Assembly (NCBI GenBank): GCA_023428915.1
Contig: JAEYWL010000119.1
Coordinates: forward strand, 1 to 29,000
Direction of reading: 5' to 3'
DNA: 29,000 nt
Origin: Verrucomicrobiota bacterium
Lineage (GTDB): Bacteria; Chlamydiota; Chlamydiia; Chlamydiales; JAEYWL01
The notes under the pieces are model-generated. The model searched no databases. It was not told where the DNA came from and worked only from the letters and a program-made list of their open reading frames with translations. Each line of letters begins with the position of its first letter. Positions within the stretch are counted from its first letter, which is position 1. The translations under genes were made by a program, and so were the position numbers. Below are positions 8,001 to 14,328 of this stretch, in pieces.

Positions 8001-8181
8001 GCCGAAACAACCCCTCTCTTATGTAGATAGCCAAGGCAGACTATTCGTTACAATTGGTTTGCAGCCCTATAATGTAATTTTTAAAATGACAGACCTGCTG
8101 CAACTGCGAATTACTGGCACAATAATGCATCCGCAACTTTCTTTTGTTTCACAGAAAAGCGACGACGCTAAAAAGAACTAA
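5092..8181 (+). CDS. Large AsmA/YdbH-like envelope protein
   Basis: A 1029-residue protein with a single N-terminal membrane anchor (residues ~4-24, KLVIPIALLLVCAAFLAW). The rest is a long succession of short alternating hydrophobic strands, as in AsmA/TamB/YdbH proteins that form a beta-groove spanning the periplasm. The C-terminus (ISKIRDLQSENKMIKYFLPK ... LFVTIGLQPYNVIFKMTDLL ... GTIMHPQLSF) has the AsmA-like pattern of a constraint region followed by a final 'G-x-nP' strand. Members of this superfamily are implicated in phospholipid or lipid transport between inner and outer membrane, so that role is inferred by fold class only. No strong Shine-Dalgarno precedes the ATG. It begins a four-gene co-directional run. 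Family membership is judged by pattern, not by alignment. Confidence 0.75.
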   Translation: MLKKLVIPIALLLVCAAFLAWTPIEQYILKKVIADLTANYGIKEVKYGTIERISFGRYKIINLNLTSTYQLQAPSAEVALRLHGFNPLYITDISIDQPLLVIDSAYPITLPQPDASSNTTLRIQQGKLLLSAGPELLKFDLQKQLDGAYESRITFQQAPLELLPALLQANYLIPQGKLTGYVHLKGDPKAIVIHAADLQTDAVALSQDTSFLHLSPVNLSFSQNQLNINPVQLSLNEYSGTVFCQNNVCQINLDGPLQIEASGILAAVCQYSACSLQINQGRAKLYNSAVAIDLAAFSGEVSLQQKGLQANFSVKQSSVKDHAHNLLVEEISGIVFCRNKEILGLGLEAQVANLLVSGGFSLTDSALKITCESVLGKFSDLKQALPGMQLSGLLQIPFDGQLSLKEELQIAYALKQGKKDPAIQLHGKFSEGFLTTNLPNVAIEELKADFTYIYPEKKFYLENATGVIIAGMQDSIEEYALNSDLIEFPNQENPEGVFDIWLGDRRRDVLRLVGKMQAMDNHLIKISFNPLLTHFGVMHPESCDLTVANWCKVEAFHLACNLGLKSMLHDLKRLARTGFYPLPHQLYTLIQNSQEGNGQFGLSLDYSRPEQMFAFDLQGHEIQLDQFTFNSGRIQGKVEDNIATLDRLQIDDLIVSADLVFAENRIKVPFCGVKFGRSLQAGIKGIFYNGTKTFHGKLQLAEWQPEINGKHEKLTAAGDFLLHFFKKPHALMAEGKLDIHSDKLHISEIEFQSNFKELQLLKTFYIGEEVSQAALRANLPHCTQGMVHLNCKDFQQQLLWSRNNSSFHIYNLDRSFEASTIVQSDSIAIPHLSFKNGQGSLQLKDALLEKTASWKLVLPALEAHGLTCKELFPFLKGSIQETKIAKLELSGVEFDPSQPDSFKGNGLLEFSGAQRRKKAAAKETFNTLGLSNQALLPSSGTLYFNLEQGKCVISKIRDLQSENKMIKYFLPKQPLSYVDSQGRLFVTIGLQPYNVIFKMTDLLQLRITGTIMHPQLSFVSQKSDDAKKN

Positions 8182-8201
8182 CGTTATAGCAGGGCAGGGA
8201 A

Positions 8202-8954
8202 TTGAGTTTTGCAAGAAGCCTTATTCATAGCTTAAAGTTATTTTCGCATTCCTGCAGCTCCTTATTTTATCCGGAGATTTGCTTGCATTGCCGAAAAGAT
8301 CTAGGAGCAAATGGCACGATCCTTTTTTGCCGGGATTGCCAGGCTGCCTGTCAATTATTAGATCCCATAGAACATTGCCTGCTTTGCTTTGCCCCGTTGG
8401 AAGCTACGCCTTCACGTAGAACTGCGTGCGCTGCCTGCAAGCAATATTTCTCTTGTTTAACAGCAAAGGCTGCAGCGTTTCCATATGCCGGCCCTGCGGC
8501 ATCCTTAGTAAAAAGCATTAAATATCAGGGACAATTCTACCTTGCTGAAGGTGCTGCAGCCCTACTAACAGCCCAATATTGCCATCTGGATTGGCCCATG
8601 CCTGAGATTATTACATATGTTCCCTCGCCAACATTGCGTCAATTGGAACGCGGGTTCAACCACAGTCAATTACTCGCTCAAGCTGTTGCTAAAAACCTTA
8701 ACTGCCCCTGCAGAGAACTGCTTGCCAGGCAGCACGGCTCTTTCAGCCAGGCAAACTTGAATCGAAAACAACGCGAGGCGTTAAATTCCCGGCATTTCTA
8801 CAGAAAAACCGACATTGATATTCGCGATAAAGTGATTTTATTAATTGATGATGTTACAACAACCTCCAGAACCTTAGAAAGTTGCGCAAAACTCCTAGCC
8901 GCCGGATTTCCTAAGTCCATTTATGCATTGACTCTCTGCCAAACAATTGAATAA
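8202..8954 (+). CDS. comF: ComF-family phosphoribosyltransferase-like protein
   Basis: A 250-residue protein with two zinc-finger-like cysteine clusters at the N-terminus (CLHC, CRDCQAAC, HCLLC, CAAC) and a C-terminal type I phosphoribosyltransferase fold with the PRPP-binding signature VILLIDDVTTTSRT. The middle RQLERGFNHSQLLAQAVA is characteristic of ComF/GntX proteins. ComF helps single-stranded DNA entry in naturally competent bacteria, but related proteins are widespread in non-competent ones, so the role here is uncertain. Start: TTG at 8202, supported by AGGGCAGGGA just upstream and 20 bp after the preceding stop. Confidence 0.9.
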   Translation: MSFARSLIHSLKLFSHSCSSLFYPEICLHCRKDLGANGTILFCRDCQAACQLLDPIEHCLLCFAPLEATPSRRTACAACKQYFSCLTAKAAAFPYAGPAASLVKSIKYQGQFYLAEGAAALLTAQYCHLDWPMPEIITYVPSPTLRQLERGFNHSQLLAQAVAKNLNCPCRELLARQHGSFSQANLNRKQREALNSRHFYRKTDIDIRDKVILLIDDVTTTSRTLESCAKLLAAGFPKSIYALTLCQTIE

Positions 8955-9001
8955 GCTGTCATCAACAAGTTTTGAGTAAAGATCTAATTTTGAGAGATCT
9001 A

Positions 9002-9679
9002 ATGGTTGATATTTTAGCGATCGGCTCCCACCCCGATGATCTTGAGTTTGGCGTAGGCGGCATCCTTGCAAAGATGGCTGCAAGAGGTTCCTCCATTGTA
9101 ATGGCTGACATGACAAGCGGAGAAATGGGGACTAACGGGATCCCTGAAATCAGGCGTAAAGAAGCCGAAGCAGCGGCGGCTTTAATTGGCGCTGAAAGGG
9201 TGTTTTTAGATCTTGGCGACTGCCAGATTGCAGACACGCCGGAAAACAGGCTGGAAGTAGTTAAGCTGATTCGCACCTATAAGCCAAGAGTTGTTCTGGC
9301 CCCTATTTGGAAAGGAGAAATGACCCATCCAGACCATATAGCTACCGGGCTTATTGCAAGAGCTGCCTGCCGTTTAGCCAGATTTGCAAAAATAGCTCCA
9401 GAAATCCCCATCCATAAACCTGAAGGCATCTTGCATTACATGGTTCATGATACCCCCAATTTTATTGTTGATGTCAGCCCCTATTTTGACACATGGACGC
9501 AGATGATGGATTGCCACAAGAGTCAAATGAAAACAAACAACTACCGTGATTGGAATCTGCGTTATGCTTCCTGGTGGGGATTAGCCATTGGCAAACCCTA
9601 TGCCCAAGCCTTGATACAGGGAAATCCAATTGAAATTGATGATTTAATGCATATTGCTAAAGGGACAAGGGAACTCTAA
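9002..9679 (+). CDS. PIG-L family deacetylase, BshB1-like
   Basis: A cytoplasmic zinc-dependent hydrolase of the LmbE/PIG-L family that removes N-acetyl groups from GlcNAc-type substrates. The N-terminus VDILAIGSHPDDLEFGVGG has the HPDD metal-binding signature in the form seen in BshB1 (bacillithiol-pathway GlcNAc-malate deacetylase). A second motif MTHPDHIATG supplies further ligands, and the C-terminal WWGLAIGKPYAQAL also resembles BshB1. I chose ATG at 9002 because the family starts MVDIL; the frame is open back to a TTG at 8972. The stop overlaps the start of proB by one base (TAATG), so the two are translationally linked. Bacillithiol is not established in Chlamydiota and no bshA or bshC is visible, so the substrate is open. 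Confidence 0.85.
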   Translation: MVDILAIGSHPDDLEFGVGGILAKMAARGSSIVMADMTSGEMGTNGIPEIRRKEAEAAAALIGAERVFLDLGDCQIADTPENRLEVVKLIRTYKPRVVLAPIWKGEMTHPDHIATGLIARAACRLARFAKIAPEIPIHKPEGILHYMVHDTPNFIVDVSPYFDTWTQMMDCHKSQMKTNNYRDWNLRYASWWGLAIGKPYAQALIQGNPIEIDDLMHIAKGTREL

Positions 9680-10785
9680 TGTCGCTGCATATTCAGAATA
9701 TGGTAATTAAGCTAGGTGTAAGCACAATTACGAACGGCAATAAACGGCTGTGCCGCCAATCGATGTTCGACCTCGCACAGCAAATTGCAAAAATACATAA
9801 AAACGGACAAAGAATTATCATAGTCACAACTGGAGCCATTGCCGCCGGCAGAGAGATTATTGAAACCCCGCGCCAGGAACGCTACCAACCCTCAAAACAA
9901 ATTCTCGCAGCTGTCGGTCAAACGCGCATTATGCATATTTGGAGCGAGTTGTTCAGCTTTTTTGATATACTCGTAGGGCAATTGCTTATTACCCGCCATG
10001 AATTTTCCAATAGAACGAGCTACCTTAATTTGCGCGACTCTTTGACATCTCTCTTAAACCAAAACATCATCCCTATTATAAATGAGAATGATCCGGTTGT
10101 AAGTAAAGTCCATCGGGTAGGCGATAACGATCATTTATCTGCGCTTATTGCGAATATGGTGGGCTCGCATTTATTAGTGCTTTTGACAGATCAGAAAGGT
10201 CTGTATAATGATGATCCGGCCCGCAATCCCAATGCCGAACTTATACCAATTGTTGCTCAAATTAATGACACTATATTGAACTACGCAGATGGAACAACCG
10301 GTTTAAATACAGGCAGCATGCTTACAAAATTACAGGCCGCCCAATTTGCCGTTCAAAACGGGATTCCTACTGTAATTGCTTCTTCTAAAAGCCCAGATAT
10401 CCTCCTTCACTTAGCTAGCGGACAACGTGAAGGCACTTTATTTTTAGCAGAGACCACCCCGCGCGAAAGCCGCAAACGGTGGCTATTGGCAGAGACTCCG
10501 GTAGGTATTTTAAAAATTGATCAATCTACAGAGGAGCAGCTTAGAAAACAAGCCGCCAGTCTAACCACTGCTGGCATTGTAGAGATTGGCAACACTTTCG
10601 ACAGAGGCTCTATTGTGCAAATTCAAACTCTAAATAATCAGCCAATTGCAGTAGGTTTAACCAATTATACCAGCAAAGATTTACTGCGTTTGCTCAGCTC
10701 GCAAAATAAAAGAATAGAAGATTGTTTGGGATATACTTTTGGACAAGAAGTGATCCACAGAGATCATTTAGTATTACTTAATTAG
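9679..10785 (+). CDS. proB: Glutamate 5-kinase
   Basis: Phosphorylates glutamate with ATP in the first step of proline synthesis. The 368-residue protein has the amino-acid-kinase fold: VIKLGVSTIT (phosphate-binding start), VTTGAIAAG, IIPIINENDPV, VGDNDHLSALIANMVGSHLLVLLTD in part, and QKGLYNDDPARNP. The last ~90 residues (from WLLAETPVGIL) form a PUA domain, as in E. coli ProB. The loop GLNTGSMLTKLQAA replaces the usual GTGGM-x-TK, a mild deviation. ATG overlaps the previous stop, with AGGGACAAGGGA upstream. No proA lies within the window, so completion of the pathway depends on genes elsewhere. Confidence 0.93.
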   Translation: MSLHIQNMVIKLGVSTITNGNKRLCRQSMFDLAQQIAKIHKNGQRIIIVTTGAIAAGREIIETPRQERYQPSKQILAAVGQTRIMHIWSELFSFFDILVGQLLITRHEFSNRTSYLNLRDSLTSLLNQNIIPIINENDPVVSKVHRVGDNDHLSALIANMVGSHLLVLLTDQKGLYNDDPARNPNAELIPIVAQINDTILNYADGTTGLNTGSMLTKLQAAQFAVQNGIPTVIASSKSPDILLHLASGQREGTLFLAETTPRESRKRWLLAETPVGILKIDQSTEEQLRKQAASLTTAGIVEIGNTFDRGSIVQIQTLNNQPIAVGLTNYTSKDLLRLLSSQNKRIEDCLGYTFGQEVIHRDHLVLLN

Positions 10786-10826
10786 AAAGGAATAGGAGTA
10801 GACTTTCTTGCGTAATCAAAAAAATT

Positions 10827-10964
10827 TTGAGAGCCTATGAAAAACATATGCTTGAAAAATTTAGCGATAAAGATGCCAAAAAGGGCAATTTTAACAAACA
10901 CATGCAGTTGCACAAGAAATCTAATAACCTGCCCACTTATGATTTTTTACAAGGCTCAATATAA
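10827..10964 (+). pseudogene. Short coding-like remnant downstream of proB
   Basis: A frame from TTG at 10827 (or ATG at 10848) to TAA at 10962-10964 encodes a plausible charged peptide (AYEKHMLEKFSDKDAKKG ... LPTYDFLQGSI). A good AGGAG at 10794-10798 sits 9 bp before a TTG at 10808 in a different frame, and the two are out of phase by one base around an A7 run (10818-10824). This pattern suggests a small gene inactivated by an indel, or chance. The product is not recognised. The rest of the 405-bp gap to 11191 holds no other gene I can support, apart from the promoter described separately. Confidence 0.25.
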
Positions 10965-11121
10965 ATCGTTTAATTCAAATTTTAAGAGCACCCTTACAGA
11001 TTTGCTTGCAGGAAAAAGAGCAAGTAGTTCATCCTATTGCTTTTGAAATTATTTATTGAAAAGGGGTTAAGATTAAAAAGTTGAAACTTTACACAGAATT
11101 CATTAAATCTTAACACAAACC

Positions 11122-11151
11122 TTAAAATCGATTGTTAGATTTTGTTACAAT
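11122..11151 (+). promoter_or_regulatory. Promoter for the gene at 11191
   Basis: TTAAAA (11122-11127) and TACAAT (11146-11151) are 18 bp apart, and TG at 11143-11144 gives an extended -10. The region upstream is AT-rich. The expected start lies about 30 bp before AGGAGG. Confidence 0.45.
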
Positions 11152-11190
11152 GAACTCAAAAACCCCCTCAACATATTAGGAGGAAGAAAT

Positions 11191-12648
11191 ATGTCTATTA
11201 ATAAAGCAGATGTGCCTAGCGCATTGTTCAGCCCAGTTGCTTATATGGAACTAAGCAACGCCATCCGCGCTGAAAATCGCGATGAACTCCAAAAATTGGC
11301 TCCAGCTCAGCAATTAGCAAAACTTCTGAGCGATAATAAAGAGCTGTTCGAGCTCCAGGACAAACAGAATGAACTCAATGCTTTAAATAGCCAAAGATTT
11401 CCAAGAAATAAAGCAAGAAGAGACGAGCTCACAAAAGAGTTAATCACTGACAAAAAAGGCGAGCTGCTTGAAGCAAAAGCTTCAAAAGATATTTTCGAAA
11501 AAGTTGAAGAGCTCCGCAGCCAGTTATCTGGTGATTTATTAATCAACCCGGAAGCTATCAAATCTAAAAACAGTGCAGATAGCCTGCGCGCGCAAATCGC
11601 TGCTAAAACAGTAGATCTCCGCGCTCTGGAAGAAAGCAAAGCTAAGATGGTAGAAAAGAAAGAAGATACTAAAGGTATCGACACTACTATCGCAGATGCG
11701 CAAAAAGAGCTCGGCGAATTGGCAGACAAGCTCAATAAAGAAGTAAAAACAGCTGAAGACATTGCAAAGAGCCTCCCCAAAAATGCTACAGAAGCATTTG
11801 CATGGGTAAAAGCACAGCTTACCAACAAAGACCTTATTGAGAAATTAGCTAACCGCATTAAAGAAATCAACAGTGAAAACCGCTTACAATTCGCTAAGAG
11901 CTGGTTAGTAAGCTGGATCGTCACACCGATTTTTGACGTGCTGGCTGCTTTAGGCAATGCTGTCCAATTCGTAATTAAAGCTCCTTTCTGCATCCTGGTT
12001 TCTGGTTACAACCTGTTTGTATCCGAAGAGAAGAAATCTGATAACTGGGGCATTACTGCTGTTATAGCACATGCTTACAGAACAGTAGCTTACCTAGCTG
12101 CAGCTGCTATCAGCCCATTCCTCGGTATCTTTTCAGGTGCTTGGGGTGTTGAAGGCCTGCACAATATGCTCAGACTGCATGACAGACTTGCTGGCGATGC
12201 TAAAGAAGCTGAAAAAGCAACAATTTTGGCAAGCATTAAAGCTAAATTGGCTGCTTTAGAAGCTGCCTTTAAAAATGCATTTACTGAAGATGCAAAGCGC
12301 AGCAAAAACTACAATGACTTTGTAGTTGCCAGCAGACAGGCAAAAGAACTAAATAAATTAGCTGCTGAACTGGCAAATCTGTCAGAAGAAGCCAAGAAAG
12401 CTGAAGCTGTTGCTGCAAAAGACAAGAAGCTGGAAGAAGCTGCAAAAGCTCGCTACGAAGCTGCTGCTCTAATCGCCGCTGCTAACCAGGCGACATATGC
12501 TGCACAGCAATTGCTGGCATTTATCAGAGCTAATGAAGCTGCTTGGAAAGGTCTAGAAGGCGGCTTGGCAACAAAACTATTCAATGCTTATAGCCGCGGA
12601 AAAAGCTTCTACGTTGGCAACGAAGTAAGCGCAGCTGCTGCTGTCTAA
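11191..12648 (+). CDS. Coiled-coil protein with central paired hydrophobic domain, paralogue of the gene at 13171
   Basis: A 485-residue protein of unknown function. Residues ~25-230 are long charged helices with coiled-coil character. Residues ~236-278 and ~288-320 are two hydrophobic stretches separated by a short polar link containing DNWGITAVIAHA (284-295). Residues ~330-480 are Ala/Lys/Glu-rich helices, and the protein ends SAAAAV. There is no signal peptide. The same central domain recurs in the gene at 13171. The AGGAGG at 11178-11183, extended -10 promoter, perfect terminator and strong preference for GCT/GCA and AAA codons (impression, not counted) suggest high expression. A paired hydrophobic domain flanked by coiled coil is reminiscent of chlamydial inclusion-membrane proteins, which is an inference only. 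Alternatives are a structural or envelope-associated scaffold. Confidence 0.85.
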   Translation: MSINKADVPSALFSPVAYMELSNAIRAENRDELQKLAPAQQLAKLLSDNKELFELQDKQNELNALNSQRFPRNKARRDELTKELITDKKGELLEAKASKDIFEKVEELRSQLSGDLLINPEAIKSKNSADSLRAQIAAKTVDLRALEESKAKMVEKKEDTKGIDTTIADAQKELGELADKLNKEVKTAEDIAKSLPKNATEAFAWVKAQLTNKDLIEKLANRIKEINSENRLQFAKSWLVSWIVTPIFDVLAALGNAVQFVIKAPFCILVSGYNLFVSEEKKSDNWGITAVIAHAYRTVAYLAAAAISPFLGIFSGAWGVEGLHNMLRLHDRLAGDAKEAEKATILASIKAKLAALEAAFKNAFTEDAKRSKNYNDFVVASRQAKELNKLAAELANLSEEAKKAEAVAAKDKKLEEAAKARYEAAALIAAANQATYAAQQLLAFIRANEAAWKGLEGGLATKLFNAYSRGKSFYVGNEVSAAAAV

Positions 12649-12679
12649 GCTTTAAGCAAAGCATTCTGTAAATTTTCAG

Positions 12680-12710
12680 GAGGGCATGTTTTCATGCCCT
12701 CTTTTTTTTT
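12680..12710 (+). terminator. Rho-independent terminator
   Basis: GAGGGCATG (12680-12688) and CATGCCCTC (12693-12701) form a perfect 9-bp stem with a TTTT loop, followed by a run of nine T. It lies 31 bp after the stop at 12648. Confidence 0.95.
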
Positions 12711-12733
12711 CCTTTATTAACGAATACTTTTTA

Positions 12734-12856
12734 TGTTCGACAAGTCGAACATGGGGAAAGCTGCGACGAGTTGCAGCACTCCAAATTTTTTTGCCCTTAA
12801 GCAATGTGGAGTGCGGCAACTCGTCACCGCTTTAATCGTGTTCGACTTGTCGAACA
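12734..12856. repeat. Second palindromic element (123 bp) built on a TGTTCGAC hairpin
   Basis: TGTTCGACAAGTCGAACA at 12734-12751 has its exact reverse complement at 12839-12856, and each is itself an 8-bp hairpin. Between them the halves continue as inverted partners (GACGAGTTGCAGCACTCCA on the left; the reverse complement of TGGAGTGCGGCAACTCGTC on the right). The whole can fold as one long imperfect stem. No open reading frame is present. It is unrelated in sequence to the element at 4838-5057 but has the same design. Confidence 0.75.
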
Positions 12857-12871
12857 CTTCAGATTGAATTA

Positions 12872-12915
12872 ACAAGTACTTATTTATGTTTGACATCGCA
12901 GCACTCCAAATACTT
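12872..12915. repeat. Partial direct copy of the left half of the palindromic element, with internal deletion
   Basis: TTAACAAGTACTTATTTATG, continuing TTTGAC, repeats the sequence before and at the start of the element (TTAACGAATACTTTTTATG then TTCGAC, from 12718). It then jumps directly to ATCGCAGCACTCCAAAT, which matches GCAGCACTCCAAAT inside the element. It looks like a duplicated copy that lost the middle. From here to 13158 the region is AT-rich and I see no gene in it. Confidence 0.5.
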
Positions 12916-13170
12916 TATAAGCTATTTTAACAGCAATTACAAAAATAAACTAAATTTGTTAATTGCAATTTAATTCAAGTTTTACTATTCTTTTCAACAA
13001 TTAATTAAGCATAACGCTTAAACAGAACATTAACCGAGGATTAATACAATCTTTACGAATTAATGTAATGCTTGTGAGTCTGATGCAGAAAATGGATCAG
13101 ACAAACAAAACAAAGAATGAAATAAAAGAAAAATTATTTTTTTAAAACAAAATAATCCTGGAGGATTGAA

Positions 13171-14262
13171 ATGGAAAGCAACAAACCTGTTAGCTTCATA
13201 AGCGCTTTTACTAGCCCATTTAGCGCTATTGCCGAATTTTCTGACCGTCAAGATGCAAAAGCAGAATTAAAAACACTGCAAAAACAACCTGTCACAGGTA
13301 AACTCGCAGAAAAAGAAATTGCCCTGCAAGCTAAAGTTGCAAAACTGGACGAAAGCAAATTGACAACTTGCGTTGGCATTAAGAGCCGCGCTGTTGCAGT
13401 TTTCTGCGCGTTCTTCTTTAACGTAGGCCATGCAGCATCAAACGGTGTGAAGCTTGCATGCAAAGTTGTTGTTTGCATCCCTGCTGACATCATTAAAGTC
13501 GTCATTAAACTGGCTGGTAAAGACGCTTCTGCTCTTAACGACTATGGTGTTACAGCTGTTGTTAAACATGCTGCTAAAGTTGTTGGCTTTATCGTTGCAA
13601 CGCCAACAAGCGTTGTAATTGGCTTACTCTCTCCATCTGCTGCAATGAAACTGCAAAGCAAATTAGGTCTGGATAGCAACCAAGTAGCTGAGTACAACAC
13701 AGCTGTTAAGACCGCTGAGCTCATCAATAAAGCAAAAGCTGACTCTGAGCAAGGCTTAGCCGATGTTAAAGCATGCTACCTATTCAGCTCTGCTGATCTG
13801 GTTGTGAAGAGCATGAAGCTAAAACTAGAAAACGTGAAGTTCAATGTAACAGTTGCTGAAAAAGCTGTTGCTGAAGCAAAAGCAAATGGCGGCGTAGGCT
13901 CTGTGGCAAAAGCAGAAGCTAACCTAGTTGCTTTAGTAAAAGCTGAAACTCAAGCTGCAAAACTATTTAGCAAAGCTGTAGACATTGCCAATACCAGAGG
14001 TAACGTAGTTACAATGCCAATTCATGGTGTTATTAACCAAACTACTGGCCTAGTAAATGGCCTTGTTAGCTGGTGGAATAAAAAAGCTGAAGAAAAACCA
14101 GCTGAGAAGCCTGCAGACAAACCTGCCGAAAAACCAGCTGAGAAACCTGCAGACAAGCCTGCTGAAAAGCCAGCCGAAAAACCTGCTGAGAAACCAGCTG
14201 CAGAGAAAACTGGCTTCTTTAACTGGTTCAAACCAGCTCAGCAGCCAGCTCCTCAGGCCTAA
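13171..14262 (+). CDS. Paralogue of the 11191 protein with C-terminal Pro-Ala-Glu-Lys repeats
   Basis: A 363-residue protein of unknown function. A short charged N-terminus (~25-65) is followed by hydrophobic stretches at ~72-115 and ~128-155 separated by NDYGVTAVVKHA (123-134). This aligns with DNWGITAVIAHA and its surroundings in the gene at 11191, so I call them divergent paralogues. Ala/Lys/Val-rich helices follow (~168-270). Residues ~307-346 are tandem EKPA/DKPA units, flanked by aromatic clusters VSWWNKKAEE before and TGFFNWFKPA after. Such a linker is typically extended and charge-alternating, and the aromatic flanks could touch a membrane. Start: TGGAGG 6 bp before the ATG. It ends in a strong terminator. 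Codon use resembles its paralogue. Confidence 0.85.
   Translation: MESNKPVSFISAFTSPFSAIAEFSDRQDAKAELKTLQKQPVTGKLAEKEIALQAKVAKLDESKLTTCVGIKSRAVAVFCAFFFNVGHAASNGVKLACKVVVCIPADIIKVVIKLAGKDASALNDYGVTAVVKHAAKVVGFIVATPTSVVIGLLSPSAAMKLQSKLGLDSNQVAEYNTAVKTAELINKAKADSEQGLADVKACYLFSSADLVVKSMKLKLENVKFNVTVAEKAVAEAKANGGVGSVAKAEANLVALVKAETQAAKLFSKAVDIANTRGNVVTMPIHGVINQTTGLVNGLVSWWNKKAEEKPAEKPADKPAEKPAEKPADKPAEKPAEKPAEKPAAEKTGFFNWFKPAQQPAPQA
14087..14208 (+). repeat. Coding tandem repeat, EKPA/DKPA units
   Basis: About ten 12-bp units of the type GAGAAGCCTGCA, with third-position variation, encode alternating EKPA and DKPA at residues ~307-346 of the protein. Such arrays change length readily by slippage or recombination, so strain-to-strain length variation is expected. 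Confidence 0.85.
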
Positions 14263-14299
14263 TTTAGCCTGAATGGTTGACCGTTTTTGAGTTCAAAAA

Positions 14300-14328
14300 G
14301 GCTCCCGGAAATGGGAGCCTTTTTTTTA
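14300..14328 (+). terminator. Rho-independent terminator between convergent genes
   Basis: GGCTCCC (14300-14306) pairs with GGGAGCC (14313-14319) and is followed by a run of nine T that includes the gnd stop codon on the other strand. A five-A run before the stem gives some activity in the gnd direction too. Confidence 0.95.

Noticed and set aside
8972..9001. TTG start of the PIG-L gene, 10 codons upstream
   Set aside because: The family begins directly with MVDIL before the HPDD motif; the ATG at 9002 fits and has a purine-rich site upstream.
10837..11046. 69-codon plus-strand frame after proB starting MKNICLKN
   Set aside because: Its composition (many Asn, Ser, Cys, Lys) fits AT-rich non-coding sequence, and the overlapping frame ending at 10964 looks more like protein.
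11307..11993. 228-codon minus-strand frame rich in Ser and Leu
   Set aside because: It is the mirror image of the Lys/Glu/Ala-rich coiled-coil gene on the plus strand; biased codon use of that gene removes stops on the opposite strand.
14022..14231. Minus-strand frame with Gly-Phe-Ser-Ala repeats
   Set aside because: It is the reverse reading of the Pro-Ala-Glu-Lys repeat; no ribosome site, and it is contained in a well supported gene.
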